Source: an uncultured Prevotella sp.
Lineage (GTDB): Bacteria > Bacteroidota > Bacteroidia > Bacteroidales > Bacteroidaceae
DNA: 21,329 nt
Assembly: GCA_937874345.1 (NCBI GenBank)
Contig: CALNBT010000182.1
Coordinates: 1 to 21,329 of the forward strand
Direction of reading: 5' to 3'
In this document: one piece after another, positions 8,221 to 15,642 of the stretch
Position numbering within the stretch: the stretch's first letter is position 1
Layout of the letters: every line of letters starts with the position of its first letter
The notes under the pieces: model-generated
The model's input: the letters and a program-made list of their open reading frames with translations, nothing else
The model's database searches: none
What the model was told of the DNA's origin: nothing
Position numbers and translations under genes: made by a program

Positions 8221-9138
8221 ATGAAAAGAGACTTGACTATATTTACATTGATTTTAATCTTGACCTGTGCTACGGTGCTAAGTATCAAAAGTCAAGAGCT
8301 GAATGCCACTATCAGAATCAATTCAAGCCAAATTCAAGGAACAGACGTAAGCGTATTCAAAAATTTGGAAGAGACGCTCAATCGTTTTGTCAATGATAAG
8401 CAATGGACCGATTTACAGTTTCAAAAAAACGAGCGCATCCCTTGCAGTTTCAATATCACGGTAACAAAATATGACAATACAACCAATACATTTACTTGCA
8501 AGGCACTGATTCAGGCTAATCGTCCCGTTTATAATTCGTCTTATACCACGACAATATATAATAATACCGACAATGACTTCAATTTTGCGTTTGCTCAATT
8601 TGACCAACTCGAATTCAATGAACAGTCCATTGACAATCAGTTGACAGCACTTTTGGCCTATTATGCTTATCTCATTATTGGAATTAACCTGGATTCATTT
8701 GCTTCCATGGGGGGCGAAGATATCTTGCAAAGATGTTTAAATTTAACAAACAATGCGCAGAATCTAAATTTTGCAGGCTGGAAATCATTTGATAACAGCC
8801 GAAATCGTTTTGCCATCATTAATGATTACCTGAATAGTGCGATGAGTTCTTTCAGAAAACTTCAATATGATTATTATCGCAATGGGCTAGACCAAATGGC
8901 TACAAATGTGGAAAGAGGAAGAACTAATATCACTACAGCCCTTCAAGATGATTTGAAGAAGGCTCACGAAGATCGACCTTTGAGTCTGTTACCACAAATT
9001 TGGACCGATTTTAAACGTGACGAACTGTCTGGTATTTACCAAGGCAAAGGCACCGAGAAAGAAAGGGAATCGGTCTATGAAATATTGTTTTCAATCAACG
9101 CTTCACAAAATAACGCCTGGGAGAAAATCAAACAATAA
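8221..9138 (+). CDS. DUF4835 family exported protein (linked to type IX secretion in some annotations)
   Basis: The 305-residue protein has an N-terminal signal sequence (MKRDLTIFTLILILTCATVL, cleavage probably near SIKSQ) and is otherwise soluble. Recognisable DUF4835 features are ELNATIRINSSQIQGTDVSV right after the signal, FKNLEETLNRFVNDKQWTD, the IPCSFNITV segment and YYAYLIIGINLDSFA. Some databases name the family PorD, a type IX secretion component, but nothing in this window tests that. Its stop codon overlaps the recN start by one nucleotide (TAATG at 9136-9140), so translation is probably coupled. It lies 36 nt after the exonuclease gene. In relatives I recall a coaBC gene between these two; none is present here. 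Confidence is high in the family and low in the function. Confidence 0.82.
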   Translation: MKRDLTIFTLILILTCATVLSIKSQELNATIRINSSQIQGTDVSVFKNLEETLNRFVNDKQWTDLQFQKNERIPCSFNITVTKYDNTTNTFTCKALIQANRPVYNSSYTTTIYNNTDNDFNFAFAQFDQLEFNEQSIDNQLTALLAYYAYLIIGINLDSFASMGGEDILQRCLNLTNNAQNLNFAGWKSFDNSRNRFAIINDYLNSAMSSFRKLQYDYYRNGLDQMATNVERGRTNITTALQDDLKKAHEDRPLSLLPQIWTDFKRDELSGIYQGKGTEKERESVYEILFSINASQNNAWEKIKQ

Positions 9139-10799
9139 TGTTCAAGCAATTATATATTCGCAACTACACTATAATTAGTGAACTAGATATCCATTTTTAT
9201 CCCGGTTTTTCTGTTATAACAGGTGAAACAGGTGCGGGTAAGAGCATCATTTTAGAGGCAATTAGTCTCTTGATGGGAAGTCGCGCTGATAATAAAACCA
9301 TCAGATTAGGTCAAGAAAAATGTCTTATTGAAGCACACTTTGACATTTCACGCTATCATCTTCAATCGTTTTTTGAAAAGAATGATATTGATTATGATCC
9401 AGAGGATTGCATCCTTAGACGTGAAATATTCAGTAATGGCAAAAGCAGAGCTTTTATCAACGATACTCCTGCCCCACTTTCGGCTATGAAAGAGCTGGGA
9501 GAGCAGCTTATTGACATTCATTCTCAACATCAAAATCTATTACTTAATAAAGAGGATTTTCAGCTACAGGTGGTTGACATCATTGCGCAAGACGACCTGT
9601 TAGTGAAAGATTTCCAACAACAGTATAACCATTATAGAAAGGAAGAAGAGAAGCTCCAACAATTGAAAGAAGCCATTGCTAAAGGGCATGAAAACGAGGA
9701 TTTCATGCGGTTCCAATTCAATGAACTTTCCCAAGCACAGCTGATTCAAGATGAACAAGAATCCCTTGAACAAGAATTGGAAACATTGACCCATTTTGAA
9801 GAAATTAAGAATGGCCTATTCAATACAGATTTACTTTTGTCTGGAGAGACTGAAGGAATTGTAGATTCTTTGAGAAATGCTTGTCAGCAAGTTGAAAGTA
9901 TCAAGATCGTTTATCCATCAATGAACAATCTGGCAGAAAGACTTGATAGTGTCTACATCGAATTGAAAGATATTTCGAAAGAGATCAACACAGAGAAGGA
10001 AAACATCGACTTTGACCCTCAACGATTAGAACAGATACAAAACAGACTCGATGTCATTTATTCTTTGGAACATAAATTCCATGTGGCAAATGTAAATGAA
10101 CTGTTAGATTTACAAAATCAACTGAAAGACCAACTCGCTACAATCGATAATAGTGATGAATCGATTAGACAACAACAAATTGTTGCAGCCGACCTCCTCA
10201 ACAAATGCCTTGATTTAGCTGGTAACTTGACCAACAAACGAAAGCAAGCATCGGAAAAAATAGAAAAAGAGATGCTTAAAAGACTGGCACCATTAGGAAT
10301 ACCTTCTGTGCAATTCAAGGTTCAAATTTCCGATAAACCATTGGCTAACAATGGAAAGGATCGTGTATCCTTCTTATTCAGTGGCAATACCAAGTCTCCG
10401 CTTCAACCGGTTTCTCAAGTTGCTTCAGGCGGTGAAATATCAAGAGTGATGCTATCTTTAAAGTCACTTATCAGCAATACGGTAAATCTTCCTACCATCA
10501 TCTTCGATGAGATTGATACTGGTGTCAGCGGCAAAGTCGCAGAAAAAATGGCGAAAATGATGCACGAAATGGGACAAAACAGCCATCAAGTAATCAGTAT
10601 CACACACTTGCCTCAAATAGCAGCAACGGGAGAATACCATTATTCTGTATCAAAAGAAGAAACCTCGAGTGGTACTGAAAGCAAGATGATTCAACTAACT
10701 ACAGATCAACGTGTTCAGGAAATCGCAAAGATGCTAAGTGGTAGCAATATTACAGCGGCCGCTTTAGCCAATGCAACAGAATTATTACATGCAAATTAG
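9138..10799 (+). CDS. recN: DNA repair ATPase RecN
   Basis: RecN is an SMC-like ATPase that assists RecA-dependent double-strand break repair. The 553 residues match the family. The Walker A motif GETGAGKS is at 29-36 after the typical start MFKQLYIRNYTIISELDIHF. A central helical, coiled-coil region spans roughly residues 150-375, rich in Glu, Gln and Leu. The ABC signature SGGE is at 430-433, and the Walker B motif IIFDEIDTGVSG has Asp457 and Glu458. SITHLPQIAA provides the H-loop. The start ATG at 9138 overlaps the stop of the DUF4835 gene by one base, and the next gene starts 6 nt after the recN stop, so all three are likely one operon. Membership is certain; regulation is not visible (no SOS box recognised). 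Confidence 0.97.
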   Translation: MFKQLYIRNYTIISELDIHFYPGFSVITGETGAGKSIILEAISLLMGSRADNKTIRLGQEKCLIEAHFDISRYHLQSFFEKNDIDYDPEDCILRREIFSNGKSRAFINDTPAPLSAMKELGEQLIDIHSQHQNLLLNKEDFQLQVVDIIAQDDLLVKDFQQQYNHYRKEEEKLQQLKEAIAKGHENEDFMRFQFNELSQAQLIQDEQESLEQELETLTHFEEIKNGLFNTDLLLSGETEGIVDSLRNACQQVESIKIVYPSMNNLAERLDSVYIELKDISKEINTEKENIDFDPQRLEQIQNRLDVIYSLEHKFHVANVNELLDLQNQLKDQLATIDNSDESIRQQQIVAADLLNKCLDLAGNLTNKRKQASEKIEKEMLKRLAPLGIPSVQFKVQISDKPLANNGKDRVSFLFSGNTKSPLQPVSQVASGGEISRVMLSLKSLISNTVNLPTIIFDEIDTGVSGKVAEKMAKMMHEMGQNSHQVISITHLPQIAATGEYHYSVSKEETSSGTESKMIQLTTDQRVQEIAKMLSGSNITAAALANATELLHAN

Positions 10800-10805
10800 T
10801 CTATT

Positions 10806-12491
10806 ATGAAAAAAATAATCAAGCCCTTTCTCTTATTTATGGTATTAGCCTTTACGCTGTCTATTGTGGCACCGAAGGCTTATGCCCAGTCATCCTCTGT
10901 CAAAGCGACAGCCAAATCGGTGTTTACTTTAACTACTTTCACCAAAGATGGTGCGCTCCTGCAATCTTCGAGAGGCTTTTTTGTAGGCAGTAATGGCGAA
11001 GCAGTCAGTGCGTGGAAACCATTTGCCGGTGCTGACAGCGCAGTCGTCATCGATGCGAATGGGAATGTCATGAATGTTGACGTTATCGTGGGTGCGAACG
11101 AATTGTATGACGTGTGTAAGTTCAAAGTTGATGGAAAATCAACAAAACCGAAGCTTGCCAGCAATCCATTAAAGGAAGGAGACAAAGTATGGTTGGTCGG
11201 ATATGCAGTTAAATCACCTGAACTTGTACAAATGGCAATCCAAAAAGTTGAAAAATTTATGGACAAGTATTCGTATTATATCCTAGAAGCTACAGCTCCT
11301 GAAAATGCCCCAGGTTGTCCGTTTGTCAATGAAAAGGGAGAGATTATCGGATTGTTGCAACCCTCCAGCAGTTCAACAGACCTTCATGCCATAGATGTCA
11401 ATTTTATGAATTCTATGACCATCACTTCTGGTTTGTCTGTTGCTGATCCGGTTTTACGTCAAACAAATATTCGGACACAGATGCCATCAGAGGAAAAAGA
11501 AGCCTTGGTTACCCTTGTTATGTCAGGAGAACAGAATAATAAGAACTATCCCAAATATGTCAATGATTTCAAACGTCTGTTTCCAAAATCCATAGATGGA
11601 TATGCGGCACAGGCAAGAATTTATGTTGCGAACCATCAGTTACCTCTGGCAGCACAAGAGATGGAAACAGCCATCAAAACTGTTCAAGAAAAGGATGTTG
11701 CCCATTCGGAATATTCCAAACTTATTTATCAGCAACAGCTTCTCCAACCCGACTCAACCTTTACCGCTTGGTCTTTGGATAAAGCTTTGGATGAAGCCAC
11801 AAAGGCAAATGAAATCAAGCAAGATCCTGCTTATCAACACCAACGCGCTCAAATTATTTATACAAAGGGAGACTACCAGAAGGCTTATGATATGTTTATG
11901 GGCTTAACCAAAACATCATTACGCTCCAGCGATCTTTTTTATGAAGCGGCTCAAAGCAAAAAGCAATTGAAAGCACCTACAGCTGATATACTTTCACTTT
12001 TGGACAGTGCTGTTGTATCTTCTCCCCGACCACTGACAAACATTTCTGCACCCTATATTTTGGCCAGAGGTGTTGCATACGACCAAATAGGAGAATATAA
12101 AAAAGCATTGGATGACTATAACGTATACGATACATTGATGATTGGGCGTGCCAATGCTCAATTCTATTACACACGTTACAAATGTCACATGCAGCTTAAA
12201 CATTATCAGCAGGCCTTAAATGACATTGCGCATGCAGCGGTCCTTGATCGTCAAGAGCCGACTTATTTGGCCGAAATGGCGTCACTGCAACTAAAGGTCA
12301 ATTTATTGGCAGATGCCATTCAAACAGCAGATCTCTGCATTGCTGTTGCTCCCAGCTACCCTGACGCCTATCTTATCAAGGGTCTGGCACTCATTCAAAA
12401 CAAACAGAAAAAAGAAGGTCTGGAAGCCTTAAACAAAGCAAAACAATTAGGAGATTCCCGCGCTCAGCCATTCATTGACAAATACAAATAA
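10806..12491 (+). CDS. Secreted degenerate trypsin-like (pseudoprotease) domain with TPR repeats
   Basis: This 561-residue protein has a signal peptide (MKKIIKPFLLFMVLAFTLSI, cleavage near KAYAQ, residue 28). Residues about 35-200 have the layout of an HtrA/trypsin-like domain: RGFFVGSNGEAVSAW (56-70), YDVCKFKVDG (101-110) and GCPFVNEKGEIIGLLQ (170-185). The catalytic His position reads Lys71, and the GxSGxP motif reads NAPGCP, with Pro169 at the Ser; Asp102 remains. It should therefore be inactive as a serine protease and may bind a partner instead. Residues about 250-555 hold tetratricopeptide-type helical repeats (for example YILARGVAYDQIGEYKKALD and AYLIKGLALIQNKQ). It starts 6 nt after recN and ends at a strong terminator. 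A periplasmic scaffolding role is inferred; the target is unknown. Confidence 0.8.
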   Translation: MKKIIKPFLLFMVLAFTLSIVAPKAYAQSSSVKATAKSVFTLTTFTKDGALLQSSRGFFVGSNGEAVSAWKPFAGADSAVVIDANGNVMNVDVIVGANELYDVCKFKVDGKSTKPKLASNPLKEGDKVWLVGYAVKSPELVQMAIQKVEKFMDKYSYYILEATAPENAPGCPFVNEKGEIIGLLQPSSSSTDLHAIDVNFMNSMTITSGLSVADPVLRQTNIRTQMPSEEKEALVTLVMSGEQNNKNYPKYVNDFKRLFPKSIDGYAAQARIYVANHQLPLAAQEMETAIKTVQEKDVAHSEYSKLIYQQQLLQPDSTFTAWSLDKALDEATKANEIKQDPAYQHQRAQIIYTKGDYQKAYDMFMGLTKTSLRSSDLFYEAAQSKKQLKAPTADILSLLDSAVVSSPRPLTNISAPYILARGVAYDQIGEYKKALDDYNVYDTLMIGRANAQFYYTRYKCHMQLKHYQQALNDIAHAAVLDRQEPTYLAEMASLQLKVNLLADAIQTADLCIAVAPSYPDAYLIKGLALIQNKQKKEGLEALNKAKQLGDSRAQPFIDKYK

Positions 12492-12506
12492 TTATTTCTA
12501 TAAAAT

Positions 12507-12549
12507 AAAGATTCCCATCGCATCCGTTCTTGTTATGGGAATCTTTTTT
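12507..12549 (+). terminator. Rho-independent terminator of the DUF4835-recN-pseudoprotease unit
   Basis: Arms 12507-12518 and 12535-12546 form a perfect 12-bp stem (core ATTCCCAT/ATGGGAAT) with a 16-nt loop, followed by six T residues at 12544-12549. It starts 15 nt after the pseudoprotease stop. The A-rich left flank would give a U-rich tail on the minus strand too, so it may also stop the converging dehydrogenase transcript. Confidence 0.9.
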
Positions 12550-12631
12550 GTTTGCATCTAGCAGAATTCTGATCGCTGAACAGGGGGATTTGCCAAACAA
12601 AATATTTAGCGATTATTTCCTTGAGATTTCT

Positions 12632-13408
12632 TTATCGTTTCTTGAATAGCTTCCATCTGCGCCAGATGAAACGAGGTATCAACCCCCATAGGAAAGTCAT
12701 TATTCGCCATCGCCAATCAATGATGTATACATGTTTCTTTTTTTGAATGGCACGCATGATTTTCTTTGCAACCATGCGTTTATCGAGCAGCATGGGATAT
12801 TTACCTCCTGCTAATAACGGTGTATCGACAAAGCCAGGGCGAATATCCGTAAAACAAATCTTCAAATGCCTATTATCAGCCAATTGTTCCAAGGCCTCGA
12901 TATATGTGTTCTGAAAGGCCTTTGTTGCACTGTAAGAAGGCGCCAATGCCAATCCTTTCGTGCCAGCAATGGAAGATATTGCGACAATATGACCGCCATC
13001 GTTCTCGGCCATATACCGAAAAACAGTATCCATCATCTGGGTAAAACCTAGTCCGTTGGTACGAACGATATTCAATTCTATATCAGTTTCAAGATAAGGA
13101 TTTTGTTTTCCAATTCCCGATGCGTGTATATACAGGTCTATTCCACCAAGACGTTCTATGAGCAAAATCAATTTCTGTGGAGCATCAGGTTCACAGACAT
13201 CAATTGACATGGTGAAAATTTTCTCTGCAAAGCTTGTTGCCTGTTGATTTTCCGCCTTTGCCAAAAACGCTAATTGCTTTTGTTTCCATTCGATCAGCGC
13301 TTCTTCTCTACGGGCAGCAACACCTATTGTCCACCCATCGAAAAATAATAACCTGGCAACTTCTTGTCCTATTCCAGAAGAAGCACCCATAATGATAGCC
13401 CTTTTCAT
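12632..13408 (-). CDS. Short-chain dehydrogenase/reductase (SDR)
   Basis: This is a 258-residue NAD(P)-dependent oxidoreductase of the classical SDR type, with a Rossmann fold. The cofactor loop GASSGIG is at 8-14. AARREEAL at 31-38 follows the second strand and suggests NADP(H). A catalytic Ser146 lies in IVAISSIAG, with Tyr159 and Lys163 in YSATK. The usual NNAG motif reads HASG (95-98), a departure. IRPGFVDTPLL follows. The last 28 residues are rich in Trp, Arg and Lys (DWRWRIMTFLWGLIPRFIWR) and probably form a membrane-binding segment. The frame is open 8 codons upstream, to 13432, but that start overlaps the promoter -7 box, and MKRAIIMGASSGIG is the normal SDR start, so ATG 13408 is chosen. 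The substrate cannot be named; it stands alone on the minus strand. Confidence 0.88.
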   Translation of the reverse strand: MKRAIIMGASSGIGQEVARLLFFDGWTIGVAARREEALIEWKQKQLAFLAKAENQQATSFAEKIFTMSIDVCEPDAPQKLILLIERLGGIDLYIHASGIGKQNPYLETDIELNIVRTNGLGFTQMMDTVFRYMAENDGGHIVAISSIAGTKGLALAPSYSATKAFQNTYIEALEQLADNRHLKICFTDIRPGFVDTPLLAGGKYPMLLDKRMVAKKIMRAIQKKKHVYIIDWRWRIMTFLWGLIPRFIWRRWKLFKKR

Positions 13409-13431
13409 GTGCCTCAGTATTGATATTCTCA

Positions 13432-13463
13432 CAAATATAGCATAAAATATCAGATTCTACAAA
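13432..13463 (-). promoter_or_regulatory. Bacteroidales-type promoter of the SDR gene
   Basis: Read on the minus strand: TTTG (plus coordinates 13463-13460), a 20-bp spacer, then TATATTTG (13439-13432). This is a full match with the same spacing as the dnaN promoter. Transcription would start near 13426, giving a leader of about 17 nt before the ATG at 13408. It excludes the upstream ATG at 13432 as a start. Confidence 0.75.
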
Positions 13464-13763
13464 TATTGTCCATGAAACTTCATTACAATGATAAACAGAT
13501 TCAAGTGGTAGAATATAGAGAACCCATAGAGGTCTAAATGATGAGCAAGTCAATATCATCAAGATTGTCTGACAATTCCATTCATATCGCCAAGCAATCC
13601 CTATGCTATCCTTTCGCAATATTATTCATATTGCATGTTGTTGGAATCAAGCACTTTACAGTGAATTGTGAAAGACATTGCTACTCGTTCATTCAGCAAC
13701 AGAAAGGTTACCGTTATGAACAATAAAATAGTTGGTTTATGCCTACATTTGAATATTATTAAC
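13464..13763. other. Divergent intergenic stretch, possible short or decayed reading frame
   Basis: No recognised gene lies between the SDR promoter and the sppA promoter. A plus-strand frame opens at ATG 13472 with a plausible hydrophilic start (MKLHYNDKQIQVVE) and stops at TAA 13535-13537. The same frame reopens at ATG 13538 and runs to 13726 (62 codons), but that part is rich in Ser, Cys and His and does not look like protein. Around 13528 a +2 shifted frame reads RGLNDEQVNIIKIV before a stop, so a frameshifted remnant of a small gene is possible. I cannot assign a family, and it may equally be noise. Confidence 0.25.
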
Positions 13764-13771
13764 TATATTTG
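13764..13771 (+). promoter_or_regulatory. Promoter -7 box of the sppA-lpxK-punA unit
   Basis: TATATTTG, a full match to TAnnTTTG, lies 25 nt before the sppA ATG at 13797, leaving a short leader of about 18-20 nt. A clean TTTG at 20 bp spacing is absent. TTTG at 13748-13751 is too close (12 bp) and GGTTTATG around 13735-13741 is the nearest candidate, so this promoter is less certain than the others. Confidence 0.55.
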
Positions 13772-13796
13772 CAATCAATAATCAAACTCTTATCTT

Positions 13797-15566
13797 ATGA
13801 AAGATTTCTTGAAATATGTAGGTGCAACTGTCACCGGACTCATTCTGTTTGGTCTCGTAATCTGCATTCTTGGTGTGATGAGCATCGTTGGAATGGTTTC
13901 ATCCTCACAGGCAACACAAAACGTCAGTAAGAATTCTGTTCTGGTCATTAATCTTTCAGGTACCTTGCAAGAACGGACCGAATCGAATATCTGGGGAGAG
14001 TTGACGGATAAATCAATGAAAAATCTTGGCCTTGAAGAGATTTTATCTGCTATCAATAAAGCTAAAACCAACGATCGGATTAAGGGCATCTATATTGAGT
14101 CTGGAATGATGACCGGAGATTATGCGAGTAGGCAGGAAATCAGAAATGCCCTCCTTGATTTCAAGAAAAGTGGGAAAAAGATTATTGCTTATGCAGACAA
14201 TTACACGCAAGGAAATTACTATATCGCCTCTGTTGCTGACAAAATCTATCTGAACCCTCAAGGTATGATTGATTGGCATGGTATCGGTGCAGAACCAATT
14301 TTTGTGAAAGACCTTCTTGCTAAGTTTGGCATCAAATTCCAAGTCGTAAAAGTAGGTAAATATAAGAGTGCAACAGAGATGTTTACCTCTGACAAGATGA
14401 GCGATCCTAGTCGCGAACAAACACAAGCATATATTTCGGGCACGTGGAACAATGTTTGCCAAGCTGTTAGCCAGAGTCGAAAGATCAGCGTCGATCAACT
14501 GAATAGGTTTGCTGATAATTTGATTACTTTCAACAATCCTAAAGATTATTTATCCGAGAAACTCATCGATGGACTACTATACACTGATCAGGTAAAAGCT
14601 GAAGCAAAGAAAATCTTTGGTCTTGATGCAGACAAACCCATCAATCAAGTTGACGTTACTGGAATGGTAAAAACAAAGGAAAATACGGATGGAAAAGAAA
14701 TTGCAGTATATTATGCATATGGTTCAATCGTTGACAGTCCTGTCGAAGGAGGCCTCTTCGGTTCCGAACACATGATCGTTGCGACTGAAGTTTGCAAAGA
14801 TTTGGAATCACTTGCCAATGATGATGACGTTAAGGCTGTCGTTATTCGAATCAATTCCGGTGGCGGCAGTGCCTATGCTTCTGAACAGATTTGGCATCAG
14901 ATCGAGATGCTGAAGAAGAAAAAGCCTGTTGTCGTTTCCATGGGAGGAATGGCCGCTTCAGGTGGCTATTACATGAGCTGTAATGCCAATTGGATTGTGG
15001 CTCAACCAACGACATTGACTGGAAGCATCGGCATTTTTGGCATGATTCCTGACCGAAGCCAGTTGCTGACACAAAAACTGGGTATCAAATTTGATGAGGT
15101 AAAAACAAACAAGAATTCGTTAATGGGCTCTTCTGCAAGGCCCATGAACGCTGAAGAAATTGGTTTTCTTACCCAATATATTGACCGTGGCTATCAAATC
15201 TTCCGCCAGCGTGTTGCAGATGGAAGAAAGATGAAAATTTCACAAGTAGAAGAGATTGCTCAAGGCCATGTATTCTTGGGACAGGATGCACTCAAGATCA
15301 AACTGGTTGACGAACTTGGCGGATTGGATAAAGCTGTTTCTAAAGCAGCACAATTGGCAAAGCTTGATCAGTATTACACAGATAATTATCCTGAAACAAC
15401 TGATTGGATGGAACAATTGTTGTCTGCTGCAACTCGTAAAAACTATCTTGACGAGCAAATGCGCAGCAGTTTGGGAGAATATTATGAACCTTTCATCCTG
15501 CTAAAAACGATGAATCAACAAAATATGATTCAGGCACGTATTCCGTATTATTTCAATATTCGATAA
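13797..15566 (+). CDS. sppA: Signal peptide peptidase SppA, long (67K) type
   Basis: SppA is an inner-membrane serine protease with a Ser-Lys dyad that degrades cleaved signal peptides and other short membrane peptides on the periplasmic side. The 589 residues match the tandem-repeat 67K class. An N-terminal transmembrane helix spans about residues 10-34 (TVTGLILFGLVICILGVMSI). In the first repeat the catalytic Lys is at 190 (VGKYKSATEMF). In the second, INSGGGSAYASEQIW precedes the nucleophile Ser388 in GGMAASGGYYMS, then TLTGSIGIFG. It begins the block with lpxK (77 nt downstream), punA and, beyond a hairpin, thiL. This order is familiar from other Bacteroidales. The start ATG at 13797 fits the promoter and puts the hydrophobic helix at the very N-terminus. 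Confidence 0.96.
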   Translation: MKDFLKYVGATVTGLILFGLVICILGVMSIVGMVSSSQATQNVSKNSVLVINLSGTLQERTESNIWGELTDKSMKNLGLEEILSAINKAKTNDRIKGIYIESGMMTGDYASRQEIRNALLDFKKSGKKIIAYADNYTQGNYYIASVADKIYLNPQGMIDWHGIGAEPIFVKDLLAKFGIKFQVVKVGKYKSATEMFTSDKMSDPSREQTQAYISGTWNNVCQAVSQSRKISVDQLNRFADNLITFNNPKDYLSEKLIDGLLYTDQVKAEAKKIFGLDADKPINQVDVTGMVKTKENTDGKEIAVYYAYGSIVDSPVEGGLFGSEHMIVATEVCKDLESLANDDDVKAVVIRINSGGGSAYASEQIWHQIEMLKKKKPVVVSMGGMAASGGYYMSCNANWIVAQPTTLTGSIGIFGMIPDRSQLLTQKLGIKFDEVKTNKNSLMGSSARPMNAEEIGFLTQYIDRGYQIFRQRVADGRKMKISQVEEIAQGHVFLGQDALKIKLVDELGGLDKAVSKAAQLAKLDQYYTDNYPETTDWMEQLLSAATRKNYLDEQMRSSLGEYYEPFILLKTMNQQNMIQARIPYYFNIR

Positions 15567-15642
15567 AAATATTTGTGTAACCAGACGAAAGGATTCTGTT
15601 TGATAGAACCAATCTGGAGAAAAGAACCGTCAAAAGAATTTC

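Noticed and set aside
11596..11907. 103-codon plus-strand frame inside the TPR region
   Set aside because: It is a shadow of the pseudoprotease-TPR gene in another frame, with no family features.
13409..13432. ATG at 13432 adding eight residues to the SDR
   Set aside because: It lies within the -7 box of the SDR promoter and MKRAIIMGASSGIG at 13408 is the usual SDR start.
14043..14498. 151-codon minus-strand frame opposite sppA
   Set aside because: It is entirely antisense to a well-supported gene, with unusual composition (many Ile, Ser, Cys) and no promoter.
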